DNA from: Mesostigma viride
Lineage: Eukaryota; Streptophyta; Mesostigmatophyceae; Mesostigmatales; Mesostigmataceae
Reading direction: 5' to 3'
Assembly: GCA_009746045.1 (NCBI GenBank)
Contig: RPFO01000240.1
Location: forward strand, 629,501 to 693,500
DNA length: 64,000 nt
Under the pieces are notes generated by a model. The model was not told where the DNA came from. It saw only the letters and a program-made list of their open reading frames with translations, and searched no databases. This document shows, one piece after another, positions 53,895-63,973 of the stretch (positions are counted from its first letter, which is position 1; every line of letters starts with the position of its first letter). Both the position numbers and the translations under genes were made by a program.

Positions 53895-54595
53895 TCCTGA
53901 GGCTGAATGATGGACTGGACGAGCGGCGGTGTGGAAAACGCCGCCATCGGTAAGCGCCGCACGACGCCGGGCTGCCCTACCACCACCCCCAATGGAGCGT
54001 GGTACTCGCGAAGCGGGATGCTGCCCACCCCCGCGACCGACAGCAAGTCAGCGGACACTGAGAACCCCGGGTATGATACGAAAGGTTCGCCCAGCAAGGC
54101 CACATCCTCGTAGCCATCCACGACGTGAAACGGCGTGTCAATGCCCAACACCGGCAGCACCACCATCCCGGTAACTTGATATGCCGAAGTGCCTGCAAAG
54201 TCGGTCACCGATTTGTACGGCGACTCTAGCACTGGATACAGGGTGGCCGCCCGACGAGAGATAATAGACACGGATGCTTGCGTGTCCACAGCCACCAGCT
54301 GCCACGGTCTACACGTAGGAAACAAGGCTGACTTAACCGGCCTGACCCCCTGTGAGAGAGTTTTGACCTGAGCCACCCCTGATGCAGCTTTCGCTTTAAG
54401 TGCCTGAGCACGCCACAAGGCCGTGACCGTTGAAGCCAGGTCCCTAGGTGGGCGAGGCGCATGGGCAGGACCCTGACCCTCCGGCGAGGCCACGCTAGGC
54501 GGGCCTCCCACATTATCCGTGGCTAGCACAGGAGGTGAGTCACTACGTGCACTAGGTCCCGTCAAACCCACCCCATCCTCATCCCACCCATCCAC
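53837..54595 (-). CDS. pol: Copia C protease-like domain, downstream of integrase
   Basis: 252 codons. After an acidic/Pro-rich linker, LVAVDTQASVSII (D at 54286) starts a retropepsin-like fold: VTDFAGTSAYQVTG, LPVLGIDTPFHVVDGY, ALLGEPFV, then IPLREYH, matching LPLERYH of A. The active-site Gly is Gln. It overlaps the RT ORF by about 60 bp in another frame. Confidence 0.75.
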   Translation of the reverse strand: MDGWDEDGVGLTGPSARSDSPPVLATDNVGGPPSVASPEGQGPAHAPRPPRDLASTVTALWRAQALKAKAASGVAQVKTLSQGVRPVKSALFPTCRPWQLVAVDTQASVSIISRRAATLYPVLESPYKSVTDFAGTSAYQVTGMVVLPVLGIDTPFHVVDGYEDVALLGEPFVSYPGFSVSADLLSVAGVGSIPLREYHAPLGVVVGQPGVVRRLPMAAFSTPPLVQSIIQPQDWHPRSFGLHSYYWRRIAL

Positions 54596-54704
54596 GGGGT
54601 CATATTGGGGCCCAGGGGAGGGGGGGGTGTAGCTGTGTCTGCCCCTGGGAGCGACCCGTGGGGTACTACCACCTCAGATGCTACGACAGGCGCATTATCC
54701 TTCA

Positions 54705-55811
54705 CTACCCACCCCAGTGCCCTGTTGGCTGCCAGCTCACTCTCCATGCATCCCCTTGCTTATAGCCTGCCACCGATGCCCATGGTACCCTATACACCCG
54801 ATCATTCCACTCTATGTCTATGACCCGCAGCGGCCAGTCTAACTTTGTGATGGCCCCAGGACCCTGCATGGTGCCCCGTTTGCCGCTGGGCGAGCTCTTC
54901 TTGTGGAACATGACCAACTGCCCGACCTCAAAAGCGCTAGACAAATCAGGCAGCGTGGCATCCTTGAGCCGCAGCTTGGCGGCGGTATCCTGTAGATGCT
55001 GTTGGTATGCCTCTACTACCTCGGGTGAGTAGGTGCCCGCTGACAGCCCCCGAGGCGTGACCAGCCCAAAGCCCTTGACATCGAGCACGTGCCTATGGTT
55101 GCACACATGCATGAGCTCTTTGCACCACGCCGTCTTGACCGCGTAGGACTTGCCATGTGGGTTATCCTGTCGCTTGGCTGCCACAGTCTTGACATAGCTT
55201 ACAGTGCGATCTATCATGCCCATATTGCCGTGATCCTCACGCCCCACGATGACCACGGCCTCCATCCCCGGCAAACCTTGCACACAGCGGAACTGCTGGT
55301 CTAGCATGAGCTCCACTACGGGATGAAAGAAAGCCAGGCTGATCTTGATAGCCCTGTGCAGGTCAGCCTCAAACATGTGGGGCAGCGGCTCAATGTAGGT
55401 GACCTTGCTGAACCTATCCTTGACTATGAAATAGGTGTCCCCCCCTTCCATGTGCATGACATCCCCCACAAGGTACCCTCGCTCCAAGGGTGGAGTCTTG
55501 GCATGCCGCCTACGCGACTTCTTCCTGATCTTGATGCAGGCAGGACACTGAGCACGCACATTCTTCAGCTCGTTGTATAAAGGTGCCCCCAACATGTGTG
55601 CCCCCTCTACCTCGGCTTGGGCCTCATGCCCGTATGCACGGTGCATCTGGTATGCTAACAGTTTCAGGGTGACAGCCTGAGGTGCAGTGGCATTGTCAGG
55701 ATTCTCAACAGGTGGGGTGACTACTGGGGTAGTGACATTGGCTAACTGGGCAGCTTCAGAGGCTGCACGAAAGGCCGCCCGTGTGAGCACCTTGCCAATG
55801 TGAAGATCCAC
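54705..55811 (-). CDS. pol: Copia C integrase
   Basis: 368 codons. Zinc region: YQMHRAYGHEAQ ... AQCPACIK. Core: GDVMHMEGGDTYFIVKDRFS, LMLDQQFRCV, then IVGREDHGNMGMIDRTV, where the expected third catalytic Glu is Asp. C-terminal module: FEVGQLVMFHKKSSPSGKRG and YRVPWASVAGYK. The catalytic core and C-terminal module align well with A, and the module with B. Confidence 0.85.
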   Translation of the reverse strand: MDLHIGKVLTRAAFRAASEAAQLANVTTPVVTPPVENPDNATAPQAVTLKLLAYQMHRAYGHEAQAEVEGAHMLGAPLYNELKNVRAQCPACIKIRKKSRRRHAKTPPLERGYLVGDVMHMEGGDTYFIVKDRFSKVTYIEPLPHMFEADLHRAIKISLAFFHPVVELMLDQQFRCVQGLPGMEAVVIVGREDHGNMGMIDRTVSYVKTVAAKRQDNPHGKSYAVKTAWCKELMHVCNHRHVLDVKGFGLVTPRGLSAGTYSPEVVEAYQQHLQDTAAKLRLKDATLPDLSSAFEVGQLVMFHKKSSPSGKRGTMQGPGAITKLDWPLRVIDIEWNDRVYRVPWASVAGYKQGDAWRVSWQPTGHWGG

Positions 55812-56755
55812 ACTAGGGTGGTGTGTACCGAGAACATCTGCCCGCCCAGCATTCTCTGCACTGTCACAACATTCCTCATAGGCCCAACCGCCCCAGTATC
55901 TAGCTGGGGTGCTGCAGTAGTGCTTGGTCGCTCGGCGTTGTACACACCCGACCTAGAAGACACCACATTGCTTAGGTCACGCATTGTAGACCCGTGCTCA
56001 GGAAGCACGTGATCCTGGCGCGACAGAGCCAGAGCAGCATCAACGGATTGCGTGAGCACATCACGGAATGAGACAGAGGATGCAGTCACGTTGCTTTTAG
56101 GAACGACGTCAGGCTCTACGACGGCCCGGTTCAGCGTGACGCATTGAGCAAAAGAAGGGGTATCGAGCGTGCTCTCACCTGACTTTCGTGCTGCCCGTCG
56201 CTCTGCCCACTCCTCGCGTGTGCCGTGGACGACGATGCGCTTGGCCTTGCACGCCTCCACGCTGTGACCACGCAGAACGTCGTGGCACTTGCGGCAAAGG
56301 TTGTCCTCGAGCTCCAGGTCCGGGCGAACTCGGCAGTCATCCCGGACATGGCGACGTCCGAAGCAGCGCTCACAGCGTTGCTTGCGGTCAGTAGACGCCC
56401 CCTGCTGCCGCTTGGCCGGGGGATTATCACCCTGCTTGGCGTCGCCACCATGCCCGCGCTTGCGCCCTCGCTGGCCCCCGTTGTTGCCGTGGCCGACGAC
56501 CTTTTCAGGATGGCCGTAAGCTCCGACCGCGTAATTGGAGCCTCTGCGCCTGAAGAAGAAGACGCGCCGGTATCCACCTTGCGCAGGGATGGCAGAGCGG
56601 CCGAGGCAGTCGGCTTGGACTGCGCACTCTTGAAGCATGAGATCAAATACAGCATGCCCTCGTCGAAACTGACGGCACTCTTCTTTTTGAGTTCCGTCGC
56701 TATGGTCAGATGCACATCCGACGAGAGGTCGCATTTCTTGAGAAATCGATTGCAC
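55742..56755 (-). pseudogene. gag: Copia C gag C-terminus with two zinc knuckles
   Basis: Two Cys-His boxes: CERCFGRRHVRDDC (CX2CX4HX4C) and CRKCHDVLRGHSVEAC (CX2CX6HX4C), about 56300-56400. A Ser/Val-rich linker follows. Near its end (about 55889-55900) is LDTGAVG, then NVVTVQRMLGG and FSVHTTL, then in the next frame DLHIGKVL. These words resemble the spacer between protease and integrase of normal copia elements. The DTGA may therefore be the last trace of a protease once in the canonical place, or chance. Confidence 0.65.
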
Positions 56756-57345
56756 AGGAAAATGGGCTTGAGAGTATCTAGCAGCTTGTGCTTGTGCACG
56801 AAGACCTGGAAATCACGTGCAGCCCCGGGCAAATTTGCCTTATTAACTGCATAGCCCTCGAAGTCATTGAAGGCTTGCTCGTCGGCCTCTTCCTTAGACC
56901 GCGACAAGTGGGCATCTAGACCGTTGTAAAAAACTTCCCAGGTTTGTTTGTTGTCGTCCGCAATGCGAACTAGATTGGCAATGTTTGGGTGCTTGGTTGT
57001 ACTGCAGAATACTGCACAGAACTTGCCAATCAGCTCCGAATCTTTGTCTGCGCGTCCATCGCGCAGACGCTTGAGAGCAGCTAGAAAATCTGCTGCGTCG
57101 TCCGCCGTATAGTCGGCAGGTAGATCAGCGGGCACCTCCGTTTGCTTGAGAGGGCCGCGATTCAGTGCGTCGTCAGCAGCAAGCATCAAATGCTTGAACT
57201 GCTTGGCCAGTTCAGGTTGCGCCACGAGGGTTTGCATCAACCTCGTGGCCTCGTCCGCACTAAAGCGTGGCAGGACGGTCCCTGCGGCCTCGCCACTTGG
57301 CGTATCTGTGTGTTCGCCCGTGCGGCTCCGTGTACCGGAAGCCAT
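56131..57345 (-). pseudogene. gag: Copia C gag (capsid part)
   Basis: Starts ATG 20 bases inside the 5' LTR (MASGTRSRTGEH). Helical capsid-like body: ATRLMQTLVAQPELAKQFKH; TWEVFYNGLDAHLSRSKEE; ELKKKSAVSFDEGMLYLI. It passes into the zinc-knuckle frame through a shift near 56500-56600. The very short leader leaves almost no room for a standard primer binding site. Confidence 0.75.
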
Positions 57346-57364
57346 CGGGAATTTTATGAATACA

Positions 57365-57710
57365 AGTTAAGGACCTGACCGGCTGAGCTATGGCGGTCGG
57401 TCACGTTGAGCTTGGGATAAGGTGAACACAGAGAACTACTGTCGGAGCTGGCCAACCACTGGTTTATGTCTTAGCCAGCAAAGCCTATCCGGTTAGCCGT
57501 AACCGTGGGACAAGCTAGCTGTCCGTACCGACCCGGATAAGGCCCCGGACTGGGGCCTAGGTGGCGCCGACCCTAGGCGCCGCCCTTAGACCGGTCGACC
57601 GCATCGGACCGCCGGATTATAGCCGGCGGCTTAGCGGACGCTAGCGGAAGGCGTGCGGACGGACATGGGGAACTTAGAGCCAGATCCTAGGGCTCTAGAG
57701 TTACTCAACT
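57365..57710 (-). repeat. Copia C 5' LTR
   Basis: 346 bp, AGTTGAG...CTTAACT on the coding strand. It abuts the TCCTC duplication (57711-57715) and gypsy RNase H. Confidence 0.95.
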
Positions 57711-57715
57711 TCCTC

Positions 57716-59568
57716 CGCATCCGTACTCGCCTGGTTGACGAATTCTGAGAAGACTGTGGGTGGGCCGATCGGCTGAAGCTGAAAAATTCCCTGGGGCGGC
57801 ACCACATGACTAAGGGGCACGCGCGTATGCGAACCCTCCCCCTCCCCGGGGGTGTCCACGTCCTCGTGGGCGCTCGGCCGAGCCGGCTCATCCAGGAGGG
57901 GTGACACGTCATCCATGGTGGTGTGCCCAAGATGAAACAGGTGGCGGGCCCGGGGAGACCGTGGCTCCACGCCGTAGGCGGTCCCCGGGGCGGCCACTGG
58001 TACACAGGTGGTATGAAGCACGTCCATGTCCTCGTAGAACCAATAGTCCGACCGTCGCGAGAGGGCGTCGGGCACCACGTTGTCCGCGCCCTTGACATAT
58101 TGGATCTTGAACGGCGCAAACTGCGACAAGTACTCCATCCACCGCGCTTGGCGGGGCGTCAGATTGGGCTGCACCAGGAGGTGGGTGAGCGGCCGGTGGT
58201 CAGTGTGGATCACCAGGCGGTGGGGGTCGAGATCCCCCTGCTCACTAATGGCCACCGAAAACTGGGCCCCCAGAAGATGATGACGCCACGTGTGGCAGCT
58301 GTAGACTACTGCCAGGAGTTCCTGCTGATGCACTGGATAATTCCGCTCCGCCGGAATCATTGTGCGTGAGATGTACTCGATGGGCTGAAGGCCCTTGCCT
58401 TGATCTTGCAGGAGAACACCCCCGATGGCCACCTTGCTGGCGTCAGTAGCCACGACGAAAGGAAGGGACGGGTCCGGCAGGACGAGGACAGGCGCTGTGG
58501 TGAGGTGGCGCTTAAGTGCCTCGAAGGCCGGTTGGCATTGCTCAGCCCAAAGGAACTGGGTACCCTTCTTGAGAAGAGCGTTGATCGGGGCGGCGATGGT
58601 GGCAAACCTCGGAATGAACCGCCGGTAGTAGGATGCCAACCCCAGGAAACTGCGCACCCCTTTCACGTACGTGGGGACCGGCCATTGCTGTACGGCCTCG
58701 ATCTTCTCCGGGTCGGTCGCGATGCCGTCCGCGGACAGGGTATGGCCCAGAAAGGGCACACAGCGGCCGGCGCGCACCTTGGCCTTCCGCGCCGACAGGT
58801 GCTCGTCTTCCATGATCTGAAGCACTGCGTCAACATCCTCCAGGTGCTCCTCGAACGTCTTGGAGTACACCAGGATGTCGTCCAGGTACGCCAGCGCGCA
58901 CGTGCGCTTGTAGGTCCATGGTGGGCGCGCCCCCTTCTGCGGGTCCGTCAGTCTGATCCTTGGAGACCTGCGGCAGGTGGGCCGTGCCCATCACCGGACG
59001 GAGGATGTCCTTCATCAGCATCTGGAAAGACGCAGGCGAATTACACAGGCCCATTGCCGCCACCCGAAACTGGTAGTGGCCGAAGGGCGTGGCGAACGCG
59101 GTCTTGTGGCAGTCTTCCGGCGCGATGCGCAGCTGCCAAAACCCGTCCGCACAGTCGATGACGGTAAAGCACGTAGCCCCTTGGACACGGTTGAAGATGT
59201 CGTCGATCCTCGGTAGAGGATACCGGGACTTGACAGTGATGGCGTTCAGCTTCCGGTAGTCAGTCACCAAACGCCACTTGCCCCCTGGCTTGGGAACGAG
59301 CAGCACGCCCGCTGAGAAGGGGCTGTTGCTGGGCTCAATGAGCCCGGCGTCGAGCAGCGAAATGAGGATCTTCTTGAGCTCCACCAGCTCGACTGGGCCC
59401 ATGCGGTACATGGGAGACGCTGTCGGCCCGGAACCCTCCTGGACCTGGATACGATGTAGCACCGATCGATTGGGAGGGAACTGGGGTGTGCGATCCGCGA
59501 AGAGAGTAGCGCGCTTCTCCAAGACGGCGTTGAACCGCGCCAGCTCGTCCGGAGTGAAGCCGACACCG
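57716..59568 (-). pseudogene. pol: gypsy RT-RNase H (copy 4)
   Basis: RT N-terminal frame (59522-58930): VPKPGGKWRLVTDYRKLN, MGLCNSPASFQMLMKD. A frameshift near 58930 leads to the frame with the catalytic YLDDILVYSK and RNase H (ATDASKVAIGG, HTDHRPLTHLL, PDALSRR), ending at the copia C duplication. The linker start (GVGFTPDELARF) is cut at 59568 by the solo LTR. Confidence 0.92.
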
Positions 59569-59923
59569 TGTCAAGGACATGGTCCTTGTATTTGTACCCA
59601 CCTGACCTGGCTAGATAGATAGAGGCTCTTGTACAGGAGCCACTGTTCTTTATCCCGTTGGATTTGGCCTACAAATGAGAAAGTTGTGGCCAGTTTTAGT
59701 AATCAGGGATTAGTACCTATGCCAAGTGGATCCTTATAGGCAGCTGACAAATCTGTCTATGTCAGCTGACCTATGACATGTCAGATGAGAATCTATGACA
59801 GGACAGCTGACTAATTGACATGTACACTGTGCATGTCAGATGTGGCGCTGATATGTTCACGCCAGATTTACTTCATCATCATCAGATCACACATAGAGAG
59901 ATCTTTTATTAAATAGTTAGATT

Positions 59924-59995
59924 ACTGTGCAGCAGTTACAAGTTAAGACTGTACATCAGTTACAAGATAAGGCTGTACAGCAGTTACAAGATAAG
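59924..59995. repeat. 3 x 24 bp tandem repeat in solo LTR
   Basis: Three imperfect units of the form RCTGTRCAKCAGTTACAAG, each ending TTAAG or ATAAG. Tandem units in LTR U3 regions often hold enhancer sites; that role is inference here. Confidence 0.8.
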
Positions 59996-60145
59996 ATTTA
60001 TTCTTGTCTAGATCTGATTGGTAGCCTGTACACTGACCTAACCTGATTGGTGGCCTGAGTATTACATGAGAATATTCCTAGGCACATTCCTAGCCAGCCA
60101 ATCAGGTCATTCCAGTTTTCTGCCTGTGTTTTTTCCTCGAGTTAA

Positions 60146-62422
60146 GGGGAGGGGACATGCCTAAAGGGCACTTTTCTGGAAACCATACCTATGCATGTGC
60201 AAAAAATCCAATGATGATTGGGGACCATAAATATGATTAAAAAAAAATTTTCCAGCCACTTGGGGGGGGTACTAGCCCCCACCATACACCGGTAACGCGC
60301 TAAAAATAGAAAAAGACGCTATTTTAGTCACATTTTCCCTAGGACAATGGGCAACCATATTGGGACCAAATTATATATTCCCGCATAGTTCCCCCACTTT
60401 TGAGAAATTCTACCTAATTGGGACCAAGAAATAAGAATGTTTACTCACGTTGATGGATTTCCCGCAAAACAGGTAATTTTTTAATCCAAAAAAAAAAAAA
60501 TCAAACCATAAACACATCATATCATGCTCCACCATATATTCCCAAATATTACAGGTGGGGGGACATGCAGCCCCAAATTTTCAGGTCATTCTGACGAGCG
60601 CAGCTCTAGTTGATGGATTTCCTAGGTAGCCACCTGTGACGAAGCTAAGGGAGGTTTTTTAGTGTATCTTACACCATAAACACCCCTTTATCCATCCAAA
60701 CCATGCAAAAACTGGCCAAACCACATGCTGCCAACCTCTGCACATACGGTACCTCCTATGTTCAAGGTTTGACGCCATTCTGAGAAGAACTGCCCAAGTT
60801 ACAACCATTCCAAGACGGCCACCCATGTAGACTCTACAAGGAAATTAGAGTAACCATTCAGCCACACTAGCACCTCCTTCTTCATCAAGGACATCTGCAA
60901 ACTGACCAAAGCACACATAATTAACTCTTGCACGCTGACGGCAACGCATGCTCAACGTGGGGGGTCATTGTGACAAGAACTACTCGTTGATGGGTTTCCT
61001 ATATGACCACATAACAAGGCGCTAAGGACCACTCAGTAAGTTAGTAACCCCACAGTGCCACTTCATATGCCATCCAACATGCACCAAAACCAGGCTGAGT
61101 ATGTTTACAATGTACGAAGGGGTGGCCACGCACCTCATATGTCTTCATCATCCCTCCAGCATGGCCAGCCTTGTAAATATGTTCATAGCCTTGACGATGG
61201 TAGCCCTAATATGCCTAAGCAGCATTTCCTATGTTTCTCCTAGGTTAGAGTGTAAGGTTGATGACAACCAAGCTAATCAACTCAACAACACCTCCTAAAC
61301 TGTCCTCCCCGGCATGGATGACAAACTGGGACTATGGAGGGCAAGGAACCAAGTAGGAACATGGTATATATAGCTTGCATGCAGTCATGCATGTCAACCA
61401 TGGTTGGCTCAGCACATTGTAGTCTTGTCACATCATCATAACAAAGGAAAGCTCAAACAACCATTGGTGCAAGCTATCTACATGCAGTCACACAAATGCA
61501 ATATCTCCAACATCATCATCACTAAAACACTTCCATCCCTGCACGATAAAATTCAAAGAAACCATTGGCGGCCCTTCAGCGCATGAGCGCTGTGATGCCG
61601 CTGCGAAGAGAGGGTGCGTCACTCTCACACAACAAGAAGCGTCCATACGCACAACATCCTTGCCGGAACACGTTTTATGAAATGCCTTATACCTTCCCGA
61701 AGAGCTATAGGCTGCTACTGAAGCGGCCCTGATCACGACATCAACGAAAACAATCTAAAGCTGCCAGGTATTCGACAACACAACGGCAAGCGACGGCGAG
61801 ATAGCTGGCGGAAACTGCCCAAAAAGAAAGCAAAAAACCTCGAACGATGAGCTCATAGAAGAAAGCACTGATAGCAGATAACATTCGCGACAAATCTGTA
61901 CCTCGCCCTCGTAAATCCCTCGCCCAGGCGCGCAACAACAGCCGTTCTTCCATGGACAGGTCAGACACGCACTGCGCAGGTCTGAACAATTACTTACCGA
62001 TTATGGCCGAAAATCTGGCAAAAAGCACCAGCTCGGTTTAGAATTCGATGCAAAGGGTATTAACGCCTGCTTCACGGTCAAAACAACCCTAAAAACCGCG
62101 ATTTTACTGCCGCTATCATGAATTCTATTTTATTCCGCGCGACCAAAAAATTCAGATTACCCCCCATGCCGATGGCATTAAAAAACAACAGCGATATTGT
62201 AAACCAGCTGATTTCCGCCACAAACTAACATCATAAACTCATCGTCTTTTAGATTCGAGTAAAATTTTTGCATTTCGCCTGCCCTAGTGTGGTAGTTTCG
62301 CCTGAACGCAGTCGCCATGGCCACTTCCGCAAGGGGTGCGCGCACCGTGCACGTGAAATTTATGACCTTCGGTTCCGGCGCGAATTTTTTGGCGCCAAAA
62401 AATTCGGGCATGTCCCGTCCCC
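60146..62422 (-). mobile_element. TTAA-flanked transposon, non-autonomous relative of 29075-33575
   Basis: 2277 bp with TTAA on both sides (60142-60145, 62423-62426). Inverted ends: GGGGAGGGGACATGCC and, inverted, GGGGACGGGACATGCC. Non-coding segments near 60190-60490 correspond in inverted orientation to 32165-32430 and 33484-33530 of the larger element. A subterminal palindrome is in the same place. No transposase domain remains. Short minus-strand ORFs (61489-61989; 62178-62318) are of unknown nature. Confidence 0.82.
62381..62406. promoter_or_regulatory. Perfect 26 bp subterminal palindrome with E2F-like core
   Basis: Perfect inverted repeat centred on TTTGGCGCCAAA, ending 16 bp from the terminus, the same spacing as at 29091. 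TTTGGCGCCAAA is a full match to the E2F/DP consensus on both strands. Confidence 0.65.
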
Positions 62423-62599
62423 TTAATAAAACAACTGAGGAGCCTTGCCAAAGGTACTCCTCACTATCATTCTGCCTCAAACTGAGTCTCTGTCTCTTTG
62501 CTCCCATCCTCCATAGCCTGTACCTGCAAGGACAGGCACATTTGGGTTTCAATCACAAGCATTGTAGAGGGCAAACCCATTAGTTCTTTCAACACACCG

Positions 62600-63341
62600 A
62601 TCTCGTTGAGCATGGCCTGAGTGCTGTCCAGGTCTATACGGTACATCGCATACTCCTTGCCCTTCCGAAGCTGGCGCGCCAGCGTCTTGCTACTCATCAG
62701 GATCTGGGACGCTGGTCGAGGCCCGTCCGCCGAGCGCTCGTGTGTAATGTTATGGACCAGTCGGCGGCCTGTGCCCTATACTCGCTGTCGGGGCACCAAA
62801 AGGAACCGTCCGGAAACCAAACTACCCGTCGGCGTACACTGATGTCCACATCCTGCTTGTCCAACCAGTCCACTCCAATGATGATGTCTGCAGCGCCCAG
62901 CGGCGCAATGGTCGCCACCAGGTCCACCGGCGTGCCTTGAAGCACGCCCTTGATGTCTGCCAGGCCCGGCGATTGGTGTCGCCGGCCATCCGAATAGGTG
63001 ACATGCACTGCCGTGTTGTGCGGTCGTTGAACCAGACCCAGCCGGCGCACCAGGGCCTCGTTGATGAAGGACGTGGAGGCGCCGGTGTCGACCAAAAACT
63101 TCACGTCCATGACCGTTTTCTCCTTCAAATACGGATCAAGGACGGTGGGAGGAACCAGTAACCCTCCACTGAAAAGAAACAAATGTCGCGAGCCTCCTTG
63201 AGATGCGCGCGCCGCCGGTTGAGTGGCCGCGTCTGAAGCCACGTTATTGACGTCTACCTCTACTCTAATTGACTCCGCGGCAGGACTACCATCTGATTTC
63301 TCTACCCTATCCTCTACCCCGGGGCCCAAGCCCGCGGGCAA
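62600..63341 (-). CDS. pol: gypsy protease and linker (copy 4)
   Basis: Retropepsin with FLVDTGASTSF and the second strand IIIGVDWLDKQD, followed by FPDGSFWCPDSEYR as in copies 2 and 3 (FPDNSYWVPERHY). This copy has DTG where copies 2 and 3 have DSG. The first frame ends at 62697. The linker (SSKTLARQLRKGKEYAMYRI) continues in another frame to the solo LTR site at 62599. Confidence 0.88.
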
Positions 63342-63346
63342 GGCTA

Positions 63347-63973
63347 CTACTCCCGAGGAGCGGTGGGACGGAAGGCCGCCTCGCCCGACCGCCCGCCCTC
63401 TTCCCCCCCCTCCTCCTCTTCGTCAGCCTCCTCCTCGTCGTCATACTCGTAGCCAGCCACGGCGTGCGTCTGACCGGAAGAGGAGGACTGTCGCCGCGCC
63501 TCAATCTCGTTAACCGCACGCAACACGGCTTTGGTAGAGCTGGTCGCGGGCGGTCGCGGCTGCTGGTGCTGAGTCGGGACCTGTCTGGCATGCTGCAGGC
63601 GAGCCGCACGCTCGCCCGCGTTGCGGGGTCGGTCCCGGGGACCGGAGGAGTCGGGGCGGCTGCCGAAGGCTGGACCAGAGAAGCGAACGCTGGGTTCCAT
63701 CTCCCCTGCACCGCGACCGGCGTGCTTGCCCCGGAGCTTGGGACAGTCACGCTTGAGGTGTCCCACCTCGCTGCACATGAAGCTCCGCGCCTTGCTTGCG
63801 TCGATCACGTTGACACCCTGGTCCGTGTAGCCATCATCAGGGTCGTCGAGGTAATCGTCCTCCTCCTCGCCGGCGAACTCCGTGGAGTGCATCTGATTCA
63901 CCCGCCTCGGGGGAGCTGGCCTGAAGAAGCGACGCACTGAGGGTGCACGCCCGCGAGTCACCACATCGGCCAC
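63347..63973 (-). CDS. gag: gypsy gag C-terminus (copy 4), partial
   Basis: Acidic stretch (EEEDDYLDDPDDGY), then a zinc knuckle SFMCSEVGHLKRDCPK aligned with CYHCHEVGHLKRERPK of copy 2; here the first Cys is Ser. Arg/Pro/Gln-rich and Glu-rich tails follow. It ends 6 bp before the protease frame, in another phase. The capsid part is off the window. Confidence 0.82.
   Translation of the reverse strand: MADVVTRGRAPSVRRFFRPAPPRRVNQMHSTEFAGEEEDDYLDDPDDGYTDQGVNVIDASKARSFMCSEVGHLKRDCPKLRGKHAGRGAGEMEPSVRFSGPAFGSRPDSSGPRDRPRNAGERAARLQHARQVPTQHQQPRPPATSSTKAVLRAVNEIEARRQSSSSGQTHAVAGYEYDDEEEADEEEEGGEEGGRSGEAAFRPTAPRE

Larger units (their letters stand above)
51555..57710 (-). mobile_element. Copia-like retrotransposon C, complete with LTRs
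   Basis: 6156 bp, 346 bp LTRs, TCCTC target duplications (51550-51554, 57711-57715). Coding order right to left: gag, double zinc knuckle, integrase, protease-like, RT, RNase H. The LTRs differ at about three positions. Several frameshifts are present, yet every domain is recognisable. With A and B it defines a family with protease after integrase. Confidence 0.93.
59569..62594. mobile_element. Solo LTR (745 bp net) holding a TTAA transposon
   Basis: Flanked by CACCG on both sides (59564-59568, 62595-62599). It begins TGTCAAGG and ends TTTCAACA, canonical TG...CA. It interrupts the pol linker between NEIGV and GVGF. Removing the nested TTAA element leaves about 745 bp with no ORF, as expected of a solo LTR from an unidentified family. 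It includes three 24 bp tandem units (59924-59995) rich in CAGTTACAAG and several GTCAGCTGA words (59740-59860). Confidence 0.8.

Noticed and set aside
61489-61989. P2X7-like protein on the minus strand in the smaller TTAA element
   Set aside because: A few suggestive words (CVRVTHPLF) but no consistent motif order. Left as unknown.
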